A stretch of DNA of 64,000 nucleotides from Fibrobacter sp. (GTDB lineage: Bacteria; Fibrobacterota; Fibrobacteria; Fibrobacterales; Fibrobacteraceae): assembly GCA_024399015.1 (NCBI GenBank), contig JAKSIC010000008.1:60757-124756 (forward strand), written 5' to 3'. Of this stretch, positions 8,510 through 19,381 are shown one piece after another. Numbering within the stretch: position 1 is the stretch's first letter; each line of letters opens with the position of its first letter. A program made the translations under genes and the position numbers. The notes under the pieces were generated by a model. It was not told the origin of the DNA. It saw nothing but the letters and a program-made list of their open reading frames with translations, and made no database searches.

Positions 8510-9901
8510 TTAGCCTTCAACCTTGGGGAGAGTTGCGAAGCTCTTGGCCAGGTCTTCGTCGGACGGAATGTAGTCGTTCATTTCGCCGTCGTTGAACTTC
8601 TGGTAGGCAACCATGTCGAAGTAACCGGTACCGGTGAGACCGAAGAGGATGTTCTTGGTTTCGCCAGTTTCCTTGCAGCGGAGAGCTTCGTCGATGGTAG
8701 CGCGGATAGCGTGGCTGGATTCCGGAGCCGGGAGGATACCTTCGGTCTGAGCGAAGAGCTTAGCAGCTTCGAACACCTTGGTCTGTTCCACGGAAGCAGC
8801 GCGCATGAGGCCCTGATCGTAGAGTTCAGAAAGGATGGAGCTCATGCCGTGGTAGCGGAGGCCACCGGCGTGGTTTGCAGACGGAATGAAGCCGGAACCG
8901 AGGGTGTACATCTTGGCCAGCGGGCAGACCTTACCAGTGTCGCAGAAGTCGTAAGCGTACTTACCGCGGGTAAGGCTGGGGCAGCTTGCAGGTTCGATAG
9001 CCAGAATATCGTAGTCGGCTTCGCCACGGAGCTTTTCGCCCATGAACGGGGAGATAAGACCGCCAAGGTTAGAACCACCACCTGCGCAGCCGATGATCAT
9101 GTCGGGCTTGACACCGATCTTCTTGAATGCAGCCTGGGCTTCCAGACCGATGACGGACTGGTGCAAAAGAACCTGGTTCAGCACGGAACCGAGAACATAG
9201 CGGTAACCTTCCTGAGTCACAGCGGCTTCAACAGCTTCGGAAATGGCGCAGCCCAGAGAACCGGTGGTGCCCGGGAATTCTTCGTTGATCTTGCGGCCAA
9301 CGTTGGTGTTCATGGAAGGAGACGGGGTGACGGAAGCACCGTAGGTGCGCATCACTTCGCGGCGGAAAGGCTTCTGTTCGTAGGAGCACTTCACCATGTA
9401 AACCTGGCAATCAATGCCGAAGAAGGCAGAAGCCATAGAAAGAGCGGTACCCCACTGGCCAGCGCCAGTTTCGGTGGTCACACCCTTAAGGCCCTGCTGC
9501 TTGGCGTAGTAGGCCTGGGCGATAGCGGAGTTCAGCTTGTGGCTACCGCTGGTGTTGTTACCTTCAAACTTATAGTAGATGTGGGCCGGAGTGCCGAGAG
9601 CCTGTTCCAGGAAGTAGGCACGGACCAGCGGAGACGGACGGTACATTCTGTAGAACGTACGGATGTCTTCGGGAATTTCGATGTACGGAGTGTCGTTGTC
9701 CAGTTCCTGCTTCACCAGTTCGGAGCAGAAAACGCCTTCAAGTTCGGCGGCGGTCATGGGCTTGCCGGTACCCGGGTTCAGAAGCGGTGCCGGCTTCTTC
9801 TTCATGTCGGCACGGACATTGTACCATGCCTTCGGAAGTTCATTTTCTTCGAGATAGACCTTGCAGGGGCCGTCAAGCTTGAGGGAAGAGCAATTACGCA
9901 T
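8510..9901 (-). CDS. trpB: Tryptophan synthase beta chain, TrpB2 type
   Basis: A 463-residue PLP enzyme that would join indole and serine to make tryptophan. The PLP lysine is Lys122 in NTSGSHKLNSA; the phosphate-binding loop is GCAGGGSN near residue 275. The N-terminal extension, the PLVRAYFLE segment and the total length place it in the TrpB2 family rather than the shorter TrpB1 that pairs with TrpA. No trpA or other trp gene is visible nearby. TrpB2 enzymes are thought to salvage free indole or use other indole donors, and some deaminate serine. A promoter-like TATATTTA lies near 9935-9942 (minus), followed by an AAGGAAT ribosome site just before ATG. It has its own terminator. The family call is firm; its metabolic role here is open. 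Confidence 0.9.
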   Translation of the reverse strand: MRNCSSLKLDGPCKVYLEENELPKAWYNVRADMKKKPAPLLNPGTGKPMTAAELEGVFCSELVKQELDNDTPYIEIPEDIRTFYRMYRPSPLVRAYFLEQALGTPAHIYYKFEGNNTSGSHKLNSAIAQAYYAKQQGLKGVTTETGAGQWGTALSMASAFFGIDCQVYMVKCSYEQKPFRREVMRTYGASVTPSPSMNTNVGRKINEEFPGTTGSLGCAISEAVEAAVTQEGYRYVLGSVLNQVLLHQSVIGLEAQAAFKKIGVKPDMIIGCAGGGSNLGGLISPFMGEKLRGEADYDILAIEPASCPSLTRGKYAYDFCDTGKVCPLAKMYTLGSGFIPSANHAGGLRYHGMSSILSELYDQGLMRAASVEQTKVFEAAKLFAQTEGILPAPESSHAIRATIDEALRCKETGETKNILFGLTGTGYFDMVAYQKFNDGEMNDYIPSDEDLAKSFATLPKVEG

Positions 9902-10160
9902 TTTTATTCCTTTTTATAAAACTTTTGCGGTCTAAATATATGAAATTGAAGAAATATCCGCGCGATTTTTTTGAAAAATGTGAGGAATTACATTCCGTTT
10001 TTCAAAATCCAAGGTATTTGCAGACAAATTCGCCGTGAAACGACAAAAATGTTTTACAAAATGCGTTAAATTCCGCTAAAGTCGTGAACAAAGCACCATC
10101 CTGCGCAAAGAAAAGAGCATCAGCCCTCGACAAACGACTTTTAAAAAGCCTGTTTTTTTC

Positions 10161-10166
10161 TATCTT
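10161..10166 (+). promoter_or_regulatory. -10 box (TATCTT) seven bases before a start codon
   Basis: TATCTT at 10161-10166 is followed by seven bases and ATG at 10174. With normal -10 to +1 spacing, transcription would begin within a base or two of the start codon. No Shine-Dalgarno sequence fits between. Confidence 0.55.
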
Positions 10167-10173
10167 GCGGGAC

Positions 10174-12270
10174 ATGGTTAGGAAATATTTATCTAGCGTT
10201 ATTGCATCTCTTTTCCTCGGATCTTTCATTGCAACCTCTTGCAGCAACACGAATTCCTCTGCAACCGATATTCAAGATTCCGAATATAGTTCCTCTGTTA
10301 GCGATCAGGCAAACTCATCGGCATCAACCACCTGGACGCCGGAAGCTTTGCACACTATCGTCGGCTACGTCAATCGCGGCCAGTTCAAAATCGGCTCCGA
10401 AATTGTTCTGCGAGAACTAGACAGTACCATGAGCCAGACTGGTACTGTTTACAAGGCTAAGATCTTCGATAAAACTGGGGCATACATCGTCGAAAATGCC
10501 GTTTTTGAAAGCCCTTATGTTCATCTGAAGGTTTCCGGAGACATATCTTCCCTTTGTTATGGAGACGAACATAGTTACGCCACCATTACTTTGGAAGCCT
10601 ACGCCGATCTTCGCAAAGGTGACACCATCAACCTCAATATTCTGTCCCATTTGCAAGCCTTGAGAACTCCGGTCCATTTTAAGAAAGGAATGTCCTTGAC
10701 CGAAGCATTAAAGGCCTCTCAAGACGAAATTGCAAAAGAACTCTTGCTAGATACCCTTCGTAACGATTTTACCAAGATCAACCTTATTGAGGCTAGCGAC
10801 GACACCCACTATCTGCTGGGTGCAACCGCCATGTTCGATGATCGGATTTTCTCCTACAATTATAAAATCGACATGTCTGAAGACACCCTCAATCACGACA
10901 AGTTCAATTCATGTTGGGAACAGGCATACGCTGTTGTCGAAAATACAGAATGTTTCAAATTCAAAGAAAGCGTTAACAAGTTTGGATATCGTCCCCTCCA
11001 CGCCAAAACAAAAGCTTATCTCAAGGACGCATGGGAAAGAATGGCTCAGCTAGGAGAATGCACCGCTGAAAATTACTATGAAATCAAACAAACAGCCTTT
11101 AGCGAATACAATACTCTTTACTGCGACTCAACATCTAAATGGGTTTACCCGTATAATTGTAGTGATCTAGACAAAATTGTTCTTGACACTCTTTCCAAGC
11201 CGACAGAAGCTGGACAAGTATTCAAGAGTCCTTATTGTAATGAAACGTCTTATAAGTATGACGGCAAATGGAAAAGGGCAAACGAAAGAGACACGGGCTT
11301 AAAGTTAGCTTGCGTGGAAGAAACCAAAGGTGAAATTAGATCCAGTGGTAAAAAATGCTACGAATGCAAGTACGTCAGTTATATCGGCATGGACTGGGAT
11401 GATGTGGATGCATCAGTATGCGACATCAAAAACCATGTATGTTCCGAAGACGGCGAAAAATTCAATGGCTCCGTAGATACAAAGGCTAATTACATATGCG
11501 ACGGAGATTCCGCCCGCTTGGTGACCAAACGTGAAACCATGTTTGAAACAATATGCCTCGCCAGCACCACGAACAAGTCTTTTACTGTCGGCAAGACTAT
11601 CTTTACCTGCAATGCTGGCAAATGGACCATTTCTAGCGGAGATTCCCTGGACAACGTCCTAGTTGACAAACGTGACGGACAGGTCTACCGAACAACAGGT
11701 ATTGGAAACCAGCGCTGGATGTCCGTGAACTTGAATTATCAGGATGTAGAAAGTTCACCCATTCTTGAAGGCAACATCAAGAACAAAGCAGTCGGCGAGG
11801 ACTATTACAGTAGCAGTGCATACAAGACCCTCTACAACTGGAACGCTGCTATGAACACAGAAGAATCCTGGACTGCGGCAAAACTAAGCAAGCCCGTCCA
11901 GGGAATTTGCCCCGAAGGTTATCACGTTCCGTCTTCTGCAGAATGGGACACCCTGCTTACGTTCATCAATAAGTATCGAGATTCCGACTCCGAAGCCGCA
12001 AGTCTGAAATCAGCAAGCGTGTACGATTGGGACCGCCCCAGCAAAAGTCCAGTCGGAACTGACGAATTTAATCTCACCCTTGTAGGCAGTGGCTTTGTCG
12101 GCAAAGATGAACGTTTTGTTTATGGAGATAAACAAGCTTATTTTTGGACAAGTGACGCAGACAGCAGTGGTTTCTACTTGCAGCATCTATCCGTTCTCTC
12201 AAGCGAAATGGACCGTGAAAGGTATAGTCATCTACATGTCAAGGCAGCCATCCGCTGTGTAGAAGACTAA
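10174..12270 (+). CDS. FISUMP-domain lipoprotein
   Basis: A 698-residue lipoprotein. The N-terminus has a basic start, a hydrophobic run and a lipobox ending FIATSC, followed by Ser/Asp/Asn-rich linker. The middle holds many cysteines and short CxxDG-type segments. The last about 200 residues are a Fibrobacter succinogenes major paralogous domain (TIGR02145): DKRDGQVYRTTGIGNQRWM, then an NWNAAM motif, then GICPEGYHVPSSAEWDTL, a WTS segment and a terminal AAIRCVED. These proteins are abundant on Fibrobacter surfaces; their function is unknown. I chose 10174 over an in-frame codon 90 bp upstream because it gives a clean signal peptide and sits just behind a -10 box. A paralogue follows 17 bp downstream, and the two probably form one transcript with tgt. 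Confidence 0.85.
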   Translation: MVRKYLSSVIASLFLGSFIATSCSNTNSSATDIQDSEYSSSVSDQANSSASTTWTPEALHTIVGYVNRGQFKIGSEIVLRELDSTMSQTGTVYKAKIFDKTGAYIVENAVFESPYVHLKVSGDISSLCYGDEHSYATITLEAYADLRKGDTINLNILSHLQALRTPVHFKKGMSLTEALKASQDEIAKELLLDTLRNDFTKINLIEASDDTHYLLGATAMFDDRIFSYNYKIDMSEDTLNHDKFNSCWEQAYAVVENTECFKFKESVNKFGYRPLHAKTKAYLKDAWERMAQLGECTAENYYEIKQTAFSEYNTLYCDSTSKWVYPYNCSDLDKIVLDTLSKPTEAGQVFKSPYCNETSYKYDGKWKRANERDTGLKLACVEETKGEIRSSGKKCYECKYVSYIGMDWDDVDASVCDIKNHVCSEDGEKFNGSVDTKANYICDGDSARLVTKRETMFETICLASTTNKSFTVGKTIFTCNAGKWTISSGDSLDNVLVDKRDGQVYRTTGIGNQRWMSVNLNYQDVESSPILEGNIKNKAVGEDYYSSSAYKTLYNWNAAMNTEESWTAAKLSKPVQGICPEGYHVPSSAEWDTLLTFINKYRDSDSEAASLKSASVYDWDRPSKSPVGTDEFNLTLVGSGFVGKDERFVYGDKQAYFWTSDADSSGFYLQHLSVLSSEMDRERYSHLHVKAAIRCVED

Positions 12271-12287
12271 AAGCAAAGGAGATTATC

Positions 12288-15568
<3,281 letters not shown>

Positions 15569-15608
15569 TTTTTGACGTTTGGGAAAGGAGGGTCTTAGGC
15601 TAATGAAC

Positions 15609-15704
15609 ACTTAGGACTTTAGTCCTTAGTGAGAATTGTCCACCCTGTGGACGACGGCGAAGCCTTCCCTTGTCATAAGAAGCTTTACGTTAAGTAAAGC
15701 TTCT
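15609..15704. other. Cluster of three hairpins after tgt
   Basis: Three inverted repeats follow each other: ACTTAGGACT/AGTCCTTAGT at 15609-15630 (one mismatch), GTCCAC-CCT-GTGGAC at 15638-15652, and a perfect 11-bp stem AGAAGCTTTAC-GTTAA-GTAAAGCTTCT at 15678-15704. None has a T-tract, so this is not a standard terminator. It could be a structured 3' end, a small RNA or a remnant of a repeat element. No credible gene is seen in 15569-16132. Confidence 0.5.
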
Positions 15705-15824
15705 GGGGCGGCCGACCAGATGATTCCCAAGCTACAGCAGAATCTGTAAGCGCCGCAGTCTCTAAGTTCCGCCAAAGCCGCCGCTCCCCAAAGCACGTTT
15801 TCTGGGATCGTTTTTGGAAAAATG

Positions 15825-16053
15825 TGTCACTAAAAAACGTTATAACTCCATTTAGTGACAAAAAATCAAGACAAAGTAACAGAAAGTATTGCTTACTAAT
15901 TATTATCCAAGTTAAAAATTGTCACTATATTGCCTCAAAGATCTTTTTGGTGACAAAACAATGTTAGCAAAGCACATTTTTTTAGTCACGATTGCACGTA
16001 CAAACTAAAAATTTTGTCACTATTTCATCAAAAAAGACGCTTTAGTGACAAAA
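15825..16053. repeat. Three palindromic units at 95-bp spacing (TTGTCACTA ... TAGTGACAA)
   Basis: Unit 1 (15825-15860) has arms TGTCACTAAA and TTTAGTGACA, unit 2 (15919-15956) has TTGTCACTA and TTGGTGACAA, and unit 3 (16012-16053) has TTTTGTCACTA and TAGTGACAAAA. Loops are 16 to 20 bases and unrelated. The centres are at 15842.5, 15937.5 and 16032.5, exactly 95 bp apart. An extra degenerate half site, TTTAGTCAC, lies at 15981-15989. The stretch is AT-rich and without genes. Confidence 0.7.
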
Positions 16054-16132
16054 AAACGAAAAAAAGTCTTTTGCCTGCTTTGAAAAAAATTTCTTCCTGC
16101 GCTTCAGCAGGGCAATAATCCTTAGTCGTAAT

Positions 16133-16990
16133 TTAGTTTACGACTGGCTTTTCAGCCTTCTTCACCTTGGGGCGCACGGTAAAGCATTCGCTGAGGCCCA
16201 TTTCTGCAAGGAAATGGAGCAGGATCTTGTATTCATCGCCAGCCACGAAGGATTCGTTGGTTCTCTGGAAAATGTTGAACATGTGGGCGGAATCGTCCTT
16301 CTGCTTCTGGGAGACTTCGAACATTTCCGTGAGGCTTACTCCGTAGAGCTTCTTGAACAGGAAGCTGGGGAGGACCATCATGAGGGAGAACCAGTTGGTC
16401 ACAGTCTCGGACTTCTGGGGCTTGCCGTTCTGCTGGTGAATCACGTTCACGTTGGTACGGACTTCCTTACCCATGGCATTCAGCTGCAACGGACGGAATT
16501 CCTTCATCTGGTAAATCTTGGCGTCGGCAATCAGGTCGAAAACGGAGCACACAAAATACTTGGTGAAGTCGGAATAGAGGGCATAGCCCATGGAGTCCAC
16601 CACTTCCTTCTGGGATTCCGGAACAATCTTGTCCAGTTCACCGCGGATCTTTCCCATGGCGTTTGCCAGGTTGCTTTCGGTGCAGCAGACCTCGTAGTCC
16701 ATGTTTGCCAAAAGGGATTCGCGGGCCAGTTCAAAACGCACAACTTCGCGAAGCTTCTTGTAGGGATCTTCGCCGGCATCTTCGCTGATTTCCACCTTCA
16801 CGCCGTACTTCTTTTCGGCAGCTTCAATCTTCTGGTTCACCAAGGCTGCATAATCCGTGGAGTTGCAGATCTGCATGGAAGAAGAAATCATCTGCTTGAA
16901 CAATGCGTTATAACTGGCGGCAGGGTCGCTGACACCTGCAGGGTCAAAGTTCAAGAGGCTATTCAAAGCTTGTTCAAATTCTTTTTCCAT
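16133..16990 (-). CDS. Hypothetical cytoplasmic protein
   Basis: A 285-residue protein I do not recognise. It has no signal peptide or clear membrane segment, is rich in charged helices, and ends in a basic tail (RPKVKKAEKPVVN). A few cysteines are scattered (QICNST, VCCTES, FVCSVF). I chose the ATG at 16990 (MEKEFEQALN) over an in-frame start at 17047, because the longer form would place its codons across a promoter-like TATATTTGTGCC (minus strand, about 17019-17030). Its stop is followed by the 560-bp palindrome region and it converges with tgt. It may be a Fibrobacter-specific protein; no function is proposed. Confidence 0.7.
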   Translation of the reverse strand: MEKEFEQALNSLLNFDPAGVSDPAASYNALFKQMISSSMQICNSTDYAALVNQKIEAAEKKYGVKVEISEDAGEDPYKKLREVVRFELARESLLANMDYEVCCTESNLANAMGKIRGELDKIVPESQKEVVDSMGYALYSDFTKYFVCSVFDLIADAKIYQMKEFRPLQLNAMGKEVRTNVNVIHQQNGKPQKSETVTNWFSLMMVLPSFLFKKLYGVSLTEMFEVSQKQKDDSAHMFNIFQRTNESFVAGDEYKILLHFLAEMGLSECFTVRPKVKKAEKPVVN

Positions 16991-17040
16991 ATTCAACGTC
17001 CGTTTTAATTTTACGGCACAAATATAAAAAATTAGGCAAG

Positions 17041-17068
17041 TTGACAAATGAAAAACTTTTAGTATCTT
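17041..17068 (+). promoter_or_regulatory. Sigma70-like promoter TTGACA-16-TATCTT
   Basis: TTGACA at 17041-17046, a 16-bp spacer and TATCTT at 17063-17068. The ATG of a 56-codon ORF begins seven bases after the -10 box, so the predicted transcript has essentially no 5' leader. Confidence 0.65.
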
Positions 17069-17075
17069 GAATAGT

Positions 17076-17246
17076 ATGGCAATGAACCACCACCTATTTA
17101 CCGGTCAATGCGAATCCGTGGGCGAAAACCACGTCACGAACACTACAACGGCAAACGATGGCGTAAAATCCAAGATTTTGCCGACTCACGCAGGAACTTC
17201 GCCCATCAAGCGTCATAACGTTCCTCGTGCCCTCAAAAAGAAGTAG
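17076..17246 (+). CDS. Small basic protein, 56 residues
   Basis: A short ORF with its own well-formed promoter (TTGACA, TATCTT) directly upstream. The product begins MAMNHHLFTGQCESVGENH and ends in a lysine/arginine-rich tail (PRALKKK). It has one cysteine, three histidines, several threonines and no hydrophobic segment. I do not recognise it. It is wedged between two minus-strand genes and stops 24 bp before the 3' end of the GH43 gene. The promoter is the main argument that it is real. It may instead be a non-coding RNA read from the same promoter. Confidence 0.5.
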   Translation: MAMNHHLFTGQCESVGENHVTNTTTANDGVKSKILPTHAGTSPIKRHNVPRALKKK

Positions 17247-17269
17247 GATTCGTTAAATCGATTCGTAAA

Positions 17270-19201
17270 CTATTGGACTCGGGTCCTTGTGATGCGCACA
17301 AGGCCGTTGCTCAAAGTTTCCCTGCGAAGGTACACGCCGGCCTGCTTGGGCTTGCCCTTAAGTAAAACGCCGGTCATGCTAAAGTATTGCACACGCACCG
17401 GAACCGCAGAAAAATGAATTTCAGTGGCGAGAGCACCGGAGCCGATTGCTTCAGTCTTAGAGGGATCGGCAACGCACTTACCCGATTCATTCAGGATTTC
17501 ATCATCCTTGCAGACCACAGGTTCCACGTAGGGATGTTCCGGGTCGTTCACCACCAGCTTGATTTTTTCGTAGCTCTTGCAGCCGGTTTCGTTGGTGTAT
17601 TCAATGGTATAGATACCGCTGTTCTGCCACTGCAAATCCTTCAAAGTCACTTCGCGAGTGGTTGCAGAAAGGTCTGCCGGACCGCTCCACTTCCAAATCT
17701 TTCCATCCCAAGGATGAGGGCCAAAGGTAATGGAACTGCCCGGTTCAACCAGCAGGTCAGTCGTCGGGTTCCAACCGCCGTCATTGACCTTGGAATAGGG
17801 AATGATCTTGGAGCCAGCGCAGGGTCCAACCACCGCCTCGCCGCCAGCCAGCGTCTTCAAGGTATCAGGTTCATTGTATTGCTTCGGTTCAAAGTCGGCA
17901 GTGGGGAAGACCTTCAACAAACGCTGGGTTTCTTCCGCAGTAATAGGCAGCACAGTTCCATGACGAGGAGTAAAAGCACCAGCCATTTTGGTGTCCTGCA
18001 CAAAGGTAAAGTTGGTCAGGTCCGGACTGCTGGTAAACTGATAATGACCGTTCATGTAGCAGTCGTACATGAGAATCCAGGAATCCTGATTGATCAGCTT
18101 AAAGACACCAGCGCCTTCCACCGCATCCTTGGTCTGCTGCAGAGTGCCGCTGGGCTTGCTCCACTGGGAGCCTTCCTTGCCAGCGGGGGCCGTCAAAGTC
18201 TTGGCTGTAGTCTTGCAAATGCCACCGTCGCCCTCGTTCTTGAAGAAGGCATGGTAAAGCCCGTCGTTGTCGTTGTAGACGATGTCCATGTCGATGGTGG
18301 CGGAACCGCGGTCAAAGAAGTAGGTGGGCTTGCCCAGAACATCGGTAAAGTCGTCGTTGGCGTACAGGTAATAAACCTTGTCGTAGGGAATGGTTCCGTC
18401 GTTGGTCAGCAAGGAGAAGTAAATCATCAGGCGACCCTTGCTGCCGTCGACATTTTGATAATCCTTGTCCCAGATAGTTTCGGGTGCCCAAACACGGGTT
18501 ACGTTGGCAAAATTGGTTCCCTTGTACTTGTCCGGAAAATGAACCGTACTGTGAGTCCAGCTCACCAGATCCTTGGAGCGCATCAGCACCATGCCGCGAT
18601 TGCTCGACCAACCTTCGGCACTCTTCATGTCGGTATTTACCATGTAGAAATAGCCATCGGGGGCGCGCAAAATATGAGGGTCGCGAAGACCTTTTTTCAG
18701 GGCAACCGTATCGGCGGCCACCACTCGCTTGCCACCATTCATGGCAGTAAAATTGTAACCGTCGTTACTGATGGCGTAGTAAATGTTTTCGTTGTCGTTG
18801 GCCGGGAAGTAAATGAAAAGATAGTTGGAATAGGGTTCGTAACCGTGAATGGAAACGTCGAACTTCTTGGTTTCAATCTGGGTGCCGTCGGTTACGTTTA
18901 CAGACAACTGCACCGCCTTATTCTGGTTCACCAGGCGGGCGGCAATGGTACCGTCGTTTTTCAAGAATGTGGTGTCGCTGGAGGTCCAGTAAAAACGCAC
19001 ATTTTCGCAGCCGGAAATCCCCGCGCCGGTGGAGGGGAGGGTCAAGTCCTTGTAGAGGTTGTTCAGATGACCATCAAATTTGATGCTGTTGGCGCAGTCA
19101 CTCAGGCTCGCGGCCATGGAATTTGCCGCCAGAACAACAGAAAGTGCTCCAAGAAATGCGCCATGGAAAGCGCCAGCTTTGGAAATAAATTTCTTACCCA
19201 T
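17270..19201 (-). CDS. Secreted GH43 family glycosidase (arabinan/xylan type) with C-terminal Ig-like and sorting domains
   Basis: A 643-residue secreted enzyme. The signal peptide ends near ANSMA (about residue 30). A short Ig-like domain follows, then a five-bladed GH43 propeller at about residues 120-430 containing GLRDPHILRAPDG with a catalytic aspartate, RVWAPETIWD, and VEGAGVFKL with the probable acid glutamate. Residues about 465-555 form a domain with DGGWNPTTDLLVEPG and GPHPWDGKIWKWSG that recurs in the divergent GH30 enzyme. The end (VQYFSMTGVLLKGK...GVYLRRE) looks like a type IX secretion sorting domain. GH43 enzymes release arabinose or xylose from hemicellulose; exact specificity is not visible. 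I preferred ATG at 19201 over TTG at 19213. It is transcribed away from GH30 and shares an upstream region with it. Confidence 0.85.
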   Translation of the reverse strand: MGKKFISKAGAFHGAFLGALSVVLAANSMAASLSDCANSIKFDGHLNNLYKDLTLPSTGAGISGCENVRFYWTSSDTTFLKNDGTIAARLVNQNKAVQLSVNVTDGTQIETKKFDVSIHGYEPYSNYLFIYFPANDNENIYYAISNDGYNFTAMNGGKRVVAADTVALKKGLRDPHILRAPDGYFYMVNTDMKSAEGWSSNRGMVLMRSKDLVSWTHSTVHFPDKYKGTNFANVTRVWAPETIWDKDYQNVDGSKGRLMIYFSLLTNDGTIPYDKVYYLYANDDFTDVLGKPTYFFDRGSATIDMDIVYNDNDGLYHAFFKNEGDGGICKTTAKTLTAPAGKEGSQWSKPSGTLQQTKDAVEGAGVFKLINQDSWILMYDCYMNGHYQFTSSPDLTNFTFVQDTKMAGAFTPRHGTVLPITAEETQRLLKVFPTADFEPKQYNEPDTLKTLAGGEAVVGPCAGSKIIPYSKVNDGGWNPTTDLLVEPGSSITFGPHPWDGKIWKWSGPADLSATTREVTLKDLQWQNSGIYTIEYTNETGCKSYEKIKLVVNDPEHPYVEPVVCKDDEILNESGKCVADPSKTEAIGSGALATEIHFSAVPVRVQYFSMTGVLLKGKPKQAGVYLRRETLSNGLVRITRTRVQ

Positions 19202-19252
19202 ATTCAAATCCAATCCCTTTTACAAGGAATATAAATTAAGTAAAGCCCAAAC

Positions 19253-19295
19253 GATAAGTTTGTCCACATTTAAAAAGGATAAATTGTCCACATTT
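19253..19295. promoter_or_regulatory. Direct repeat GATAA-TTGTCCACATTT between divergent hydrolase genes
   Basis: GATAAGTTTGTCCACATTT (19253-19271) and GATAAATTGTCCACATTT (19278-19295) share TTGTCCACATTT, with starts 24 bp apart. They sit in the only control region available to both the GH43 and the GH30 gene, so they are a candidate binding site for a shared regulator. Confidence 0.5.
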
Positions 19296-19381
19296 TACAT
19301 TGGTTACATATCCGTTTTTCAATAAAAAAAGCGATTTTTAGATTGGAAAGATCCCGAACAGGGGTTTTATGGAGATTGGGT

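Noticed and set aside
10002..10250. 82-codon minus-strand frame upstream of the first FISUMP gene
   Set aside because: It overlaps the start and signal peptide of the lipoprotein and has no ribosome site or recognisable product.
15900..15910. DnaA box and replication origin near the palindromes
   Set aside because: TTATCCAAG matches only seven of nine positions of TTATCCACA, there is no cluster, and no dnaA or dnaN lies nearby.
15825..16053. CRISPR-like array
   Set aside because: Only three units; the arms are short and palindromic, the loops differ, and spacers of about 57 bp are not typical. No cas genes are present.
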